64,000 nucleotides of DNA. Source: Mycobacterium sp. M26 (GTDB taxonomy: Bacteria; Actinomycetota; Actinomycetes; Mycobacteriales; Mycobacteriaceae). The notes beneath the pieces are model-generated. The model did not search any database, was not told the origin of the DNA, and saw nothing but the letters and a program-made list of their open reading frames with translations. Below, one piece after another: positions 17,106-25,510 of the stretch (within the stretch, counting starts at the first letter, position 1; each line of letters starts with the position of its first letter). Both the position numbers and the translations under genes were made by a program. Location: positions 2,641,716 to 2,705,715 of the forward strand of contig NZ_LN929908.1 in the NCBI RefSeq assembly GCF_001494595.1, in the 5' to 3' direction.

Positions 17106-18199
17106 GCGCTCTGCGCCACCTCCGCGTAGGCCGCCGCCAGCAGCGACGGGTCGGGACCTTCCAGCCGGCCGGGTTTGGCCAGTCCGTCGAGCACCACGAA
17201 GCGCAGCACGCCGGAACGGGTCTTCTTGTCTCCCGCCATCGTCTCGATCAGCTGCGGCAGCGCGTCGGCGTCGTAGCTCACCGGCAGCCCGAGGGCGGTC
17301 AGCACCGAACGGTGCCGATCGGCCGTGGCATCGTCGAGGCGGCCGGCCAGCCTGCCGAGTTCCGCCGCGAACACCAGTCCCACCGAGACCGCCGCGCCGT
17401 GGCGCCAGCGGTACTGCTCACGGCGCTCGATGGCGTGAGCCAGTGTGTGGCCGTAGTTGAGGATCTCGCGCAGCGCCGACTCCTTCTCGTCGGCGGCCAC
17501 CACCTCGGCCTTGACCGCGATCGCCCGCCGGATCAGTTCGGGCAGAACGGTTCCGGCGGGGTCCACGGCAGCTTCCGGGTCCGCCTCGATGAGGTCCAGG
17601 ATCACCGGGTCGGCAATGAAACCGGCCTTGACGATCTCGGCCATGCCGGCCACCAGTTCGTTGCGCGGCAGGGTTTCCAGCATGGCCAGGTCGACCAGCA
17701 CGGCGGCCGGCTGGTGGAAGGCACCCACCAGGTTCTTGCCGGCGTCGGTGTTGATCCCCGTCTTGCCGCCGACCGCGGCGTCGACCATGGCCAGCAGGGT
17801 GGTCGGGATGTGCACGATGTCGACACCGCGCAACCAGGTCGCCGCGGCGAAGCCGGCCACATCGGTGGCCGCGCCGCCGCCCAGGCTGACGACGGCGTCC
17901 TTGCGGCCGATTCCGATGCGCCCCAGCACTTCCCAGATGAAGCCAACCACCGGGAGGTCCTTGCCCGCCTCGGCGTCGGGGATCTCGATGCGGTGTGCGT
18001 CGACACCCTTGTCGGCCAGGTGCGCGCGAACGGCTTCGGCGGTCTGGGCCAGCACCGGCTGGTGCAGGATCGCGACCTTGTGCCGCGACCCGAGTAACTC
18101 ACCGACCTCGCCGAGCAGTCCGGTGCCGACGATCACCGGGTAGGGCGGATCGACGGCCACCTCGATGGTCACCGGGGCGGCCGGGGTGGTCTTGGTCAT
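17102..18199 (-). CDS. aroB: 3-dehydroquinate synthase, copy 2
   Basis: Complete second copy, 365 residues from ATG 18199, with the same NAD, substrate and metal sites as copy 1. Upstream the frame stays open through the aroK remnant to the ATG at 18457, which has its own GGGAGG ribosome binding site, so an N-terminally extended product (about 86 extra residues of out-of-frame aroK sequence) is possible besides the native start. Confidence 0.92.
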   Translation of the reverse strand: MTKTTPAAPVTIEVAVDPPYPVIVGTGLLGEVGELLGSRHKVAILHQPVLAQTAEAVRAHLADKGVDAHRIEIPDAEAGKDLPVVGFIWEVLGRIGIGRKDAVVSLGGGAATDVAGFAAATWLRGVDIVHIPTTLLAMVDAAVGGKTGINTDAGKNLVGAFHQPAAVLVDLAMLETLPRNELVAGMAEIVKAGFIADPVILDLIEADPEAAVDPAGTVLPELIRRAIAVKAEVVAADEKESALREILNYGHTLAHAIERREQYRWRHGAAVSVGLVFAAELGRLAGRLDDATADRHRSVLTALGLPVSYDADALPQLIETMAGDKKTRSGVLRFVVLDGLAKPGRLEGPDPSLLAAAYAEVAQSA

Positions 18200-18436
18200 T
18201 TGCGAACTCCAGCGCGGCGGGCGGCCATCGCCGCCGGGGTGGCGGGCGTGACCGGTGCGGATTCGGTCGGGGTGGTACTGGGTGTGGACGGCGTTGGCTC
18301 GGAACGCTTTTCCGGCCGGTTCGCCGCCGACGAGCGTCGCCACGGCGGGCGCCGCCGCCGCGGCGGCTGCGGATTCTCCAGTCGTGCCACGATATGGCGG
18401 ACGACCGCACCCGGGTTGCGGCGGTTGGTGTTGATC
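18196..18436 (-). pseudogene. aroK copy 2, 3' remnant
   Basis: Only the C-terminal part is present: the TNRRNPGAVVRHIVARL block and the Pro-rich tail ending RRAGVRK, stop at 18196. It has no Walker A and no start. The remnant begins at the same base (GATC) at which the frame of the first aroK is broken. Confidence 0.9.
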
Positions 18437-18457
18437 TGCTAGCCGTGAACTGATCAT
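18437..18457 (-). pseudogene. 5' stub of an unidentified gene at the duplication junction
   Basis: ATG at 18457 with GGGAGG five to ten bases upstream, a strong ribosome binding site, followed by only seven native codons (MISSRLA) before repeat copy 2 begins. The frame continues open through the repeat into aroB copy 2. It probably belonged to the gene whose 3' end is at 14198-14384, but nothing proves the two halves match. Confidence 0.45.
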
Positions 18458-18546
18458 GTGTCCTCCCGCCACGGGGAACGCCGGCGCGGCAACGCCCGAT
18501 ACCGGGGTGGCGGGATGTGCTCCAGGGTTGGCAGTATCCGGCCGGC

Positions 18547-18963
18547 TCAGAACACCGCCAGTGCCGCCGCGCTCAGGCTGGCCACACACATCGACGGGCC
18601 GTGCGGCAGCGTCCGGACCCGGCCCGCCAGGCCGCACACCGCGGTCAGCAGCGGGGCACCCAGGGCCGCGAGCACCCACACCTCCGGCCCGAACGCCCCG
18701 GTCAGCGCACCCAGGCCGATCGCGAGCTTGACGTCTCCGGCACCCATCCCACCCGCGCTGACCACATGGACGATCAGATAGAGCGCGGCCAGCCCGAGCG
18801 CGCCGACCACGGCGGGTACGCCGCGGCCGGCCACTGTCGCGACCACCAGCACCACGGCGGCGCCGGGCAGCGTCAGCCGGTTGGGCAGGCGTCGCTGCTG
18901 GATGTCGTAGCCGCTCAGCGCGACGGCCCAGCCGAGCACGGCCGCGCAGCCCAACCATCGCAT
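18547..18963 (-). CDS. Prepilin peptidase-like A24 membrane protease
   Basis: 138 residues, a short A24 form without the methyltransferase domain. Both catalytic Asp contexts are visible: GYDIQQRRLPN near residue 19 and GGMGAGDVKLAIGLG near residue 76. Five or so hydrophobic segments. Homologue of M. tuberculosis Rv2551c, next to aroE. Its substrate is unclear because no type IV pilus or Flp genes lie in the window. Confidence 0.85.
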   Translation of the reverse strand: MRWLGCAAVLGWAVALSGYDIQQRRLPNRLTLPGAAVVLVVATVAGRGVPAVVGALGLAALYLIVHVVSAGGMGAGDVKLAIGLGALTGAFGPEVWVLAALGAPLLTAVCGLAGRVRTLPHGPSMCVASLSAAALAVF

Positions 18964-18973
18964 GGGCGGCAGG

Positions 18974-19802
18974 CTAACCCAGCGCGGCCGCCATCTGGGT
19001 GCGCGGAGCAGGTTGGCCTGTGAATTGTTCGACCTGGCTGAACGCCTGGTTCAGCAGCATCTGCAGCCCACTGATCACCTCACCGCCGGCGGCCTGCACG
19101 GCGGCGGCCAGCGGCGTGGGCCACGGGTCGTAGATGGCGTCGAGCAGCACCGGCACCGGCGCGAAGGTGGTGGCGTACGCGGCGGCCGCGTCAGCCGGGA
19201 TGGTGCTCACCAGCACGTCGGCGGTGGCCACCACGGCGGGCAGATCAGCCGCATCCAGGGCGCAGAAGCCGGTGGCCACCCCCACCGCGCTGCCGAGCTC
19301 GAGCAGCCGGGCCGCCTTGTCGCGGTTGCGGGCGACCACGGTGATCGAGGTGACCCCCAGCTCCCAGCTGGGCCAGGCCCGCCACGGCCGCCGGCGCGGT
19401 ACCGCCCGAACCGAGCACGATCGCCCGCTGCAGGTCGCGGTGGCCGGCCAGGGCACCGGCCACCCCGTCGATATCGGTGTTGTCCGCCCGCCAGCCGTGA
19501 TCGGTGCGCACCAGGGTGTTGGCCGAGCCCACCAGCTCGGCACGCCGGGTGCGTTCGTCGGCGAACTCCAGGGCAGCGAACTTACCGGGCATCGTCACCG
19601 ACACGCCCACCCATTCCGGGCCGAATGCACCCACCAGAGAAGGCAATTGGTCGGCGGTGCACTCGATGCGCTCGTAGGTCCACTCGGTCAGGCCCAGCGC
19701 CCGGTAGGCCGCCAGGTGCAGCAGCGGTGACTTCGAGTGTGCGACAGGCGAACCCAGCACCGCCGCCTTACGGGCACTACCGTGCGGAATCGAGGACACC
19801 AT
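18974..19802 (-). pseudogene. aroE: Shikimate dehydrogenase, frameshifted
   Basis: The N-terminal half (AAVLGSPVAHSKSPLLH, VSVTMPGKFAALEFAD, GSANTLV, DNTDIDG) reads in one frame from ATG 19802. The C-terminal half (VTSITVVARNRDKAARLLE, DVLVSTIP, GLQMLLNQAFSQVEQFTG) reads in another. The break is near 19354-19369, where CCCAGCT is repeated in tandem next to a run of five C. Removing 7 bases, or one C from the run, restores a single frame of about 273-275 residues. AroE reduces dehydroshikimate to shikimate with NADPH. The start overlaps the mltG end by 26 bp. True mutation or sequencing error cannot be told apart here. Confidence 0.85.
19356..19369. repeat. 7-bp tandem duplication at the aroE frame break
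   Basis: CCCAGCT occurs twice in a row (19356-19362, 19363-19369), preceded by a C run. This is where the two aroE frames meet. A 7-bp slip duplication or a one-base homopolymer error would both explain the break. Confidence 0.7.
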
Positions 19803-21024
19803 TGCGCCGGGCCAACTCGATATTCGTCAGGTGCTGCTGATAGTCCTTGGTGAACAGGGTGGTGCCCTCCAGGTCCACCGTCACGAAGTACAGCCAGTCC
19901 CCCGGCTCGGGCCGCTCGGCGGCGGCCAGGGCCTCATCACCGGGCGAGCAGATCGGGGTCGCGGGCAGGCCGTCTGAGGCGTAGGTGTTCCACGGTGTCA
20001 CCTGGGCGCGGTCGGCGTCGGTGGTGGCGACCTCCTGGCGGTCCAGCGGGTAGTTCACCGTCGAATCGAATTCGAGGCGCTGCGGGGCGGCCAGCCGGTT
20101 GTAGATGACGCGGGCGACCTTGGCGAAGTCCTGCGGCTTGGCCTCCCGCTGCACCAGCGAGCCGACCACCAGGATTTCGTAGGGCGACAGGTTCATCGCC
20201 TTGGCGGTGTCCAGCAGACCGCCCTTGACGTAGTGGGTGGTGCTCTCGGCGATCAGCGTCGCCAGGATGGCCTCCGGCGTGCCGGACGGGTCGACGTTCC
20301 AGGCTCCGGGTGCGATGAGGCCCTCGAGCCGACGGTGGTTGCCGCCCAGCGACAGCACCGGCTGCATCGCCCACTCCGGGATGTTGAGCGCGGCGGGCTC
20401 GGTCTGCTCGGCCGCCTTGCGCAGCCCCTCGGCGGACACACACTTGCGCTGGCCGTTGAGCTCCACGCAGCTGGCATTGGCGATCAGCGTGAAGATGCCG
20501 TCGGTGGTCTTGTCGGAGCCGACGGCCTTGACGTCGTCGAGTTGCCTGCCCTCCGGAATGACCAGCTTGCCTACCCGGTTGGCCGGGTCGGCCAGCCGCG
20601 TCACGGCCGCCGAGGCGGACATCTCGGTGCGCATCTTGTAGTAGCCGGGCTGGATCGCCGCGATCGCCGCGTTGTCCTTGGAGGCGTCGACGAAGGACTT
20701 GACGTTGGCCACCACGTTGGTGTCGCGCAGGGTCTGGGCCACCTGGGTGGTGGAGTCCCCGTCGTGCACCTGCACGACGACGTCGTCCTTGCCCTCACCG
20801 GTGTACTCGCTGGTGCCGCCGAAGATCTTGATACCGAGGAACACCAGCGCCACCACGACGGCGATGAGCACACCCAGTGCCCCGAGCCCGATAGCCCTGC
20901 GGCGGTTCTGGTTTCGCCGCGCGCGGACCCGATCGAGCCTGCTCATCCGGCCACGCGGCGCGCCGACGGCCTCCGGCTCGGCGCGGTCGTAGTCGTAGCG
21001 GCCGCTGTCATAAGGGTCAGGCAT
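19777..21024 (-). CDS. mltG: Endolytic transglycosylase MltG (YceG family)
   Basis: 415 residues from ATG 21024 (MPDPYDSGRYDYDRAEPEA). A basic cytoplasmic N-terminus is followed by one membrane span (IGLGALGVLIAVVVALVFLG), a LysM-like part and the YceG domain with the catalytic Glu in VGSLVQREAKPQDF and the downstream LEFDSTVNYPL. It cuts nascent peptidoglycan strands at the membrane. Homologue of Rv2553c, between aroE and ruvX; it overlaps the ruvX stop by 8 bp. Confidence 0.92.
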   Translation of the reverse strand: MPDPYDSGRYDYDRAEPEAVGAPRGRMSRLDRVRARRNQNRRRAIGLGALGVLIAVVVALVFLGIKIFGGTSEYTGEGKDDVVVQVHDGDSTTQVAQTLRDTNVVANVKSFVDASKDNAAIAAIQPGYYKMRTEMSASAAVTRLADPANRVGKLVIPEGRQLDDVKAVGSDKTTDGIFTLIANASCVELNGQRKCVSAEGLRKAAEQTEPAALNIPEWAMQPVLSLGGNHRRLEGLIAPGAWNVDPSGTPEAILATLIAESTTHYVKGGLLDTAKAMNLSPYEILVVGSLVQREAKPQDFAKVARVIYNRLAAPQRLEFDSTVNYPLDRQEVATTDADRAQVTPWNTYASDGLPATPICSPGDEALAAAERPEPGDWLYFVTVDLEGTTLFTKDYQQHLTNIELARRNGVLDSAR

Positions 21025-21523
21025 CGTCGCTCTCCGGCTGATGGGATGCCGCGCTGCGGCGTTGGTCGAGCCAGCCCTGCAGGATCCCCACAGCGGCGGC
21101 TTGGTCGATGACTCCGCGTTGCGCCTTGGCGCGCACACCGGCCTCACGCAGCGATCGCTGCGCAGCCACGGTGGTCAGTCGTTCGTCGGCAAGGCGTACC
21201 GGGACGGGCGCGATCCTGTCGGCCAGGGCGTCGGCGACCTCGACGGCGTCCTGCGCCGAGGTGCCGGCGCGGTCGGCCAGGGTGCGCGGGAGCCCGACGA
21301 TCACCTCGACGATGTCGAACTCCTCGACGAGGTTTGCGAGCCGGCGCAGGTGCTTGCCCGTGCGTTCGCGCCGGACGGTCTCAACCGGGGTGGCGAGGAT
21401 GCCGTCCGGATCGCAGACAGCCACCCCGATCCGCACGGTGCCCACATCCACACCGAGGCGCCGGCCACGGCCCGGGTCATCGTCCCCGGGCCGGTCGGGC
21501 ACACGGTTGTGCGCGGGCAGCAC
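21017..21523 (-). CDS. ruvX: RuvX/YqgF-family nuclease (pre-16S rRNA processing or junction resolvase)
   Basis: 168 residues. RNase H-like fold motifs: LGVDVGTVRIGVAVCDPDG with the first acidic residue, VEVIVGLPRTL, and DERLTTVAAQRSLREAG. YqgF proteins are implicated in 16S rRNA 5' maturation and putative Holliday junction resolution. It lies 5 bp after alaS on the same strand, the standard actinobacterial alaS-ruvX-mltG order. Confidence 0.92.
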   Translation of the reverse strand: MLPAHNRVPDRPGDDDPGRGRRLGVDVGTVRIGVAVCDPDGILATPVETVRRERTGKHLRRLANLVEEFDIVEVIVGLPRTLADRAGTSAQDAVEVADALADRIAPVPVRLADERLTTVAAQRSLREAGVRAKAQRGVIDQAAAVGILQGWLDQRRSAASHQPESDDA

Positions 21524-21528
21524 TGACG

Positions 21529-24231
21529 CTAGCTCCGGGCGATCTCGGCGCGGACCGCAGCCAGCGCCGCGTCGATCCCGGCGGCATCCTTGCCGGAACC
21601 CTGGGCCAGGTCGGGCTTCCCGCCGCCGCGCCCGTCGACCGCCGTGGCGATCGCCTTGATCAGATCGTTGGCCCGCAGTCCGGCGTCCTGGGCAGCCGGG
21701 TTGGCGGCCACCACGAACGGCACGGTGCCCTCGTATCCTTCGGAGATCAGGGCCACCACGGCCGGGTCCGACCCGATCTTGCCCTTGATGTCGCCGACCA
21801 GGGAGCGCAGATCGTTGGCGGTCATCCCCGCCGACATGCGCTGCGCCACGAGACGGACCTTACCCACCTGCTCGGCGCCGGCGGCGGCATTCGCCGCGGC
21901 CGCACGAGCCGTTGCCAGCCGGGCCCGGTCGAGTTCCTTCTCGGCGGCCTTGAGCCGTTCGACCAGGGTGGCCACCCGGGCGGGCACCTCCTCGGACGGC
22001 ACCTTCAGGGTCGAGGCCAGCCCCGCCATCAGGGCGCGTTCCTTGGCCAGGTGCCGGAACGAATCCAGTCCGACGTAGGCCTCGACGCGGCGCACCCCGG
22101 AGCCGACCGAGGACTCACCGAGAATCGTGATCGGGCCGATCTGGGCCGAGTTGTGCACGTGGGTGCCGCCGCACAGTTCCAGCGAGAAGGGGCCGCCGAT
22201 CTCGACCACCCGCACCTCGTCGGGGTACTGCTCACCGAACATCGCCATCGCGCCCATGGCCTTGGCTTTCTCCAGAGCGGTGGTGAAGGTGTTGACCGGG
22301 AAATCGGCCTGCACGGCCTCGTTGGCCACTTCCTCCACCTGGTTGCGCTGCTCTTCACTCAGCGCACCCTGGGCGTTGAAGTCGAACCGCAGATATCCGG
22401 GACGGTTCAGCGAACCGGCCTGAACGGCGTTGGGGCCCAATACCTGTCGCAGTGCAGCGTGCACCATGTGGGTACCGGAATGCCCCTGGGTGGCACCGCG
22501 GCGCCACTGCGGGTCGACGGCGGCCACCACGGTGTCACCCTCGACGAACTCGCCGGACTCGACGGTGACCCGGTGCACCCACAGCGTCTTGGCGATCTTC
22601 TGCACGTCGGTGACCGCAGCTTTGGCGGACTCACTGCCCCCGGTGCCCGAAATCGTTCCGGCGTCGGCAATCTGACCACCGGACTCGGCGTACAGCGGGG
22701 TCCGATCGAGCACGATCTCGATACGTTCCGGGGCTTCGGAATGCACGCGCGACTCGTGGCTCACAACCGGAACCCGTTTGCCGTCGACGAAGATCCCGAG
22801 AATCCTTGCCTGCGAGGTCAATTCGTCGAAGCCGGTGAACTCGGTCGGGCCGGCGTCGACCAGCTCGCGGAAAGCCGACAGGTCGGCGTGGGCGTGCTTG
22901 CGGGCGGCGGCATCAGCCTTGGCGCGGCGGCGCTGCTCGGCCATCAACTCGCGGAACCCGAGTTCGTCGACGCTCAGTCCGGCCTCGGCGGCCATCTCCA
23001 GGGTCAGCTCGATCGGGAAGCCGTAGGTGTCATGCAGGGTGAACGCGTCCGAGCCGCCCAGCACGGTCTTGCCGGACTTCTTGGTCGCGGCGGCGGCCTC
23101 CTCGAACAGCTTGGACCCCGAAGCCAGCGTGCGGTTGAACGCCGTCTCCTCGGCCACCGCGATGCGGTTGATCCGGTCGAAGTCGGTGACCAGCTCCGGA
23201 TACGACGGCCCCATCGCATCGCGCACGGTGGCCATCAGCTCGGCAATGATCGGGCGCTCGACGCCGAGCAGCTTGGCAGCCCGGATGATGCGGCGCAGCA
23301 GCCGGCGCAGCACGTAGCCGCGGCCCTCGTTACCGGGGGTGACGCCGTCGGCGATGATGATCGCCGCGGTGCGAGTGTGGTCGGCGATCACCCGGTAGCG
23401 GACGTCATCGTCGTGACTGCCGGCGCCATAGCCGCGCGGGGCGTACTCCGCCACCTTGTCGATCACCGGGCGCAGCAGGTCGGTCTCGTAGACGTTGTCG
23501 ACGTCCTGCAGCAGGCAGGCGATGCGCTCCACACCCATACCGGTGTCGATGTTCTTGCGCGGCAGCGGCCCGAGGATCTCGAAGTCCTCCTTGGAGGTGC
23601 CCTCGCCGCGCTCGTTCTGCATGAACACGAGGTTCCAGATCTCGATGTAGCGGTCCTCGTTGGCCTCCGGCCCGCCTTCGATGCCGTACTCGGGACCGCG
23701 GTCGAAGTAGATCTCTGAACACGGTCCGCATGGGCCGGGGATGCCCATCGACCAGTAGTTGTCGGCCATCCCGCGGCGCTGGATGCGCTCAGGCGGCAGC
23801 CCGGCGATGTCCTGCCAGAGCTGCTCGGCCTCGTCGTCGTCGTAGAAGACCGTGGCCCACAGCCGCTCCGGGTCGAACCCGTAGCCGCCCTCCTCGACGG
23901 GATTGGTCAGCAGCGTCCAGGCCAGTTCGATGGCCCGCGCCTTGAAATAGTCCCCGAAGGAGAAGTTGCCCGCCATCTGGAAGAAGGTGTTGTGGCGGGT
24001 GGTGATGCCGACTTCGTCGATGTCAGGGGTGCGGATGCACTTCTGGATGCTGGTGGCCGTCGAGTACGGCGGGGTGCGCTGGCCCAGGAAGTAGGGCACG
24101 AACTGCACCATGCCGGCGTTGACGAACAACAGGTTCGGATCGTCGAGGATCACCGAGGCGCTGGGCACCTCGGTGTGTCCTGCGTTCACGAAGTGATCCA
24201 GGAACCGCTTCCTGATCTCATGTGTCTGCAC
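21529..24231 (-). CDS. alaS: Alanyl-tRNA synthetase
   Basis: 900 residues, full length. The class II core begins MQTHEIRKRFLDHFVNAGHTEVPSAS and contains HNTFFQMAGNFSFGDYFK. The editing domain has HSGTHMVHAAL and CGGTHV metal-binding motifs, then the C-Ala domain with DLRSLVGDIKGKIG and GRGGGKPDLAQGSGKD. Charges tRNA-Ala and clears mischarged Ser/Gly. The 77-bp gap before it holds the presumed promoter; no T-box-like element was seen. Confidence 0.97.
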   Translation of the reverse strand: MQTHEIRKRFLDHFVNAGHTEVPSASVILDDPNLLFVNAGMVQFVPYFLGQRTPPYSTATSIQKCIRTPDIDEVGITTRHNTFFQMAGNFSFGDYFKARAIELAWTLLTNPVEEGGYGFDPERLWATVFYDDDEAEQLWQDIAGLPPERIQRRGMADNYWSMGIPGPCGPCSEIYFDRGPEYGIEGGPEANEDRYIEIWNLVFMQNERGEGTSKEDFEILGPLPRKNIDTGMGVERIACLLQDVDNVYETDLLRPVIDKVAEYAPRGYGAGSHDDDVRYRVIADHTRTAAIIIADGVTPGNEGRGYVLRRLLRRIIRAAKLLGVERPIIAELMATVRDAMGPSYPELVTDFDRINRIAVAEETAFNRTLASGSKLFEEAAAATKKSGKTVLGGSDAFTLHDTYGFPIELTLEMAAEAGLSVDELGFRELMAEQRRRAKADAAARKHAHADLSAFRELVDAGPTEFTGFDELTSQARILGIFVDGKRVPVVSHESRVHSEAPERIEIVLDRTPLYAESGGQIADAGTISGTGGSESAKAAVTDVQKIAKTLWVHRVTVESGEFVEGDTVVAAVDPQWRRGATQGHSGTHMVHAALRQVLGPNAVQAGSLNRPGYLRFDFNAQGALSEEQRNQVEEVANEAVQADFPVNTFTTALEKAKAMGAMAMFGEQYPDEVRVVEIGGPFSLELCGGTHVHNSAQIGPITILGESSVGSGVRRVEAYVGLDSFRHLAKERALMAGLASTLKVPSEEVPARVATLVERLKAAEKELDRARLATARAAAANAAAGAEQVGKVRLVAQRMSAGMTANDLRSLVGDIKGKIGSDPAVVALISEGYEGTVPFVVAANPAAQDAGLRANDLIKAIATAVDGRGGGKPDLAQGSGKDAAGIDAALAAVRAEIARS

Positions 24232-24308
24232 TGGGTAGCTGTCCTTGCGTTTTGGGGTTGCGGCTCGACTGTCGCTTCGACCGCACTACATTACCGGGCC
24301 GGTCCGGT

Positions 24309-24719
24309 TCAGCCGCCGAGGAAGCTCAGCCGCACCGACCGGTGAGGGTTGTCCCGGTTGAGGTCCACCAGCACGATGCTTTGCCAGGTGCCCAGCAGTG
24401 GGCTGCCGTCGGCCACCGGGACGGTGATCGACGGCGCCACGATCCCCGGCAACACATGGTCGGCGCCGTGGCCCGGCGAGCCGTGCGCATGGCGGTACCG
24501 GTCATCGCGCGGCAGCAACCGTTCCAGGGTGTCGAGGAAGTCGTGGTCGGATCCCGCACCGGTCTCGATGATCGCGACACCGGCGGTGGCGTGCGGGACG
24601 AAGACGTTGCACAACCCACTGGCCTTGGGCCCGCGGGCACGGCAGAACGACCGCACCTCATCGGTGAGGTCCACGATCCGCCGCCGCGCGGTGTCGACGT
24701 CGAGCACATCGGTGTCCAC
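24309..24719 (-). CDS. YjbQ/UPF0047 family protein
   Basis: 136 residues; the family signature HATAGVAIIETGAG, the GHGADHVLPGIVAPSITVPV block and the closing LGTWQSIVLVDLNRDNPHRSV are complete. Three His/Glu residues in these blocks are thought to bind metal. Some members show weak thiamine phosphate synthase activity, but the true role is unknown. Corresponds to Rv2556c. Confidence 0.88.
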   Translation of the reverse strand: MDTDVLDVDTARRRIVDLTDEVRSFCRARGPKASGLCNVFVPHATAGVAIIETGAGSDHDFLDTLERLLPRDDRYRHAHGSPGHGADHVLPGIVAPSITVPVADGSPLLGTWQSIVLVDLNRDNPHRSVRLSFLGG

Positions 24720-24833
24720 TACTCCAGCCTAGGCGACCCCGGGCAGAGCATTGCCAGGTCAACCGCTGTGGAGGAAGGTGGAAGCAGCCGGTGGCGCCAC
24801 CGGGGCGCTGCCCCGTCTTCGAGGAGGTGGGCC

Positions 24834-25454
24834 GTGCTCGCACGCTCTACCACGTTTGACGCCCGCCCTGAGTCGATCGACGCCGGAGTCGCCTACTTCC
24901 GCGACGAGGTGATGCCTGCGCTGCAGAGCATGGCGGGCTGTGTCGGGGTCTCGCTGCTGACCGACCGCGAGTCCGGGCGCTGCATCGCGACCAGTGCCTG
25001 GGAGTCCGCCGAGGCGATGGGTGCCAGCGCCGAGGAGGTCCGGCGGGTGCGCGACCGGGCGGCCGAGGCGTTTCAGGGCGCCACGACGGTGGACGAATGG
25101 CAGATCGCGGCGGTGCACCGCGATCACCGGTCCGCCGACGTCGCCTGGGTGCGGGCGACCTGGCTCACGGTGCGGCCCGATCAGTTCGACCGGGCGCTCG
25201 AGTTCTACAAGGCGTCGGTGCTTCCCGAGATCGAACGGCTCGACGGCTTCTGTAGCAGCAGCCTGATGAGCGACCGGGCCTCCGGGCGGGCGGTGGTGTC
25301 CACCACCTACGACAGCCGCGAGGCCATGGAGCGGACGCGAGAGCAGGCCCGCTCGCTGCGGACCGCACTGTTGCGCGACCTCGGTGCCGATCAGCAGGAC
25401 GTCGGCGAGTTCGAGCTGACGGTGGCGCACCTGCGGGTCCCCGAAATGGCCTGA
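24834..25454 (+). CDS. Rv2557/Rv2558-like stress-associated protein
   Basis: 206 residues from GTG 24834, which has GAGGAGGT upstream at ideal distance. Two related halves are visible: DAGVAYFRDEVMPALQSM with GCVGVSLLTDRESGRC, and RALEFYKASVLPEIERL with GFCSSSLMSDRASGR. Each looks like an antibiotic-biosynthesis-monooxygenase/Dabb-type ferredoxin-like barrel. M. tuberculosis has two such genes in tandem (Rv2557, Rv2558), reported as starvation-induced; here only one. Divergent from yjbQ. Confidence 0.72.
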   Translation: MLARSTTFDARPESIDAGVAYFRDEVMPALQSMAGCVGVSLLTDRESGRCIATSAWESAEAMGASAEEVRRVRDRAAEAFQGATTVDEWQIAAVHRDHRSADVAWVRATWLTVRPDQFDRALEFYKASVLPEIERLDGFCSSSLMSDRASGRAVVSTTYDSREAMERTREQARSLRTALLRDLGADQQDVGEFELTVAHLRVPEMA

Positions 25455-25510
25455 CGGCGCGGGACTTAAGGCTCTGCCGCACCGGCCGGGCCACGCCTAG
25501 GTTGGCGGTT

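Larger units (their letters stand above)
14388..18436. repeat. 4,049-bp direct repeat, copy 2
   Basis: Second copy of 8449-12497, same orientation, separated by 1,890 bp holding the start of aroK, aroC and the 3' gene fragment. It lies between the fragment of an unidentified gene at 14198-14384 and the short start of a gene at 18437-18457, and probably interrupts one gene. The absence of visible differences implies recent origin, gene conversion or a computational duplicate. Confidence 0.95.

Noticed and set aside
8449..18436. Composite transposon or integrative element
   Set aside because: No transposase, integrase, inverted terminal repeats or target-site duplication at either edge; the content is ordinary chromosomal genes.
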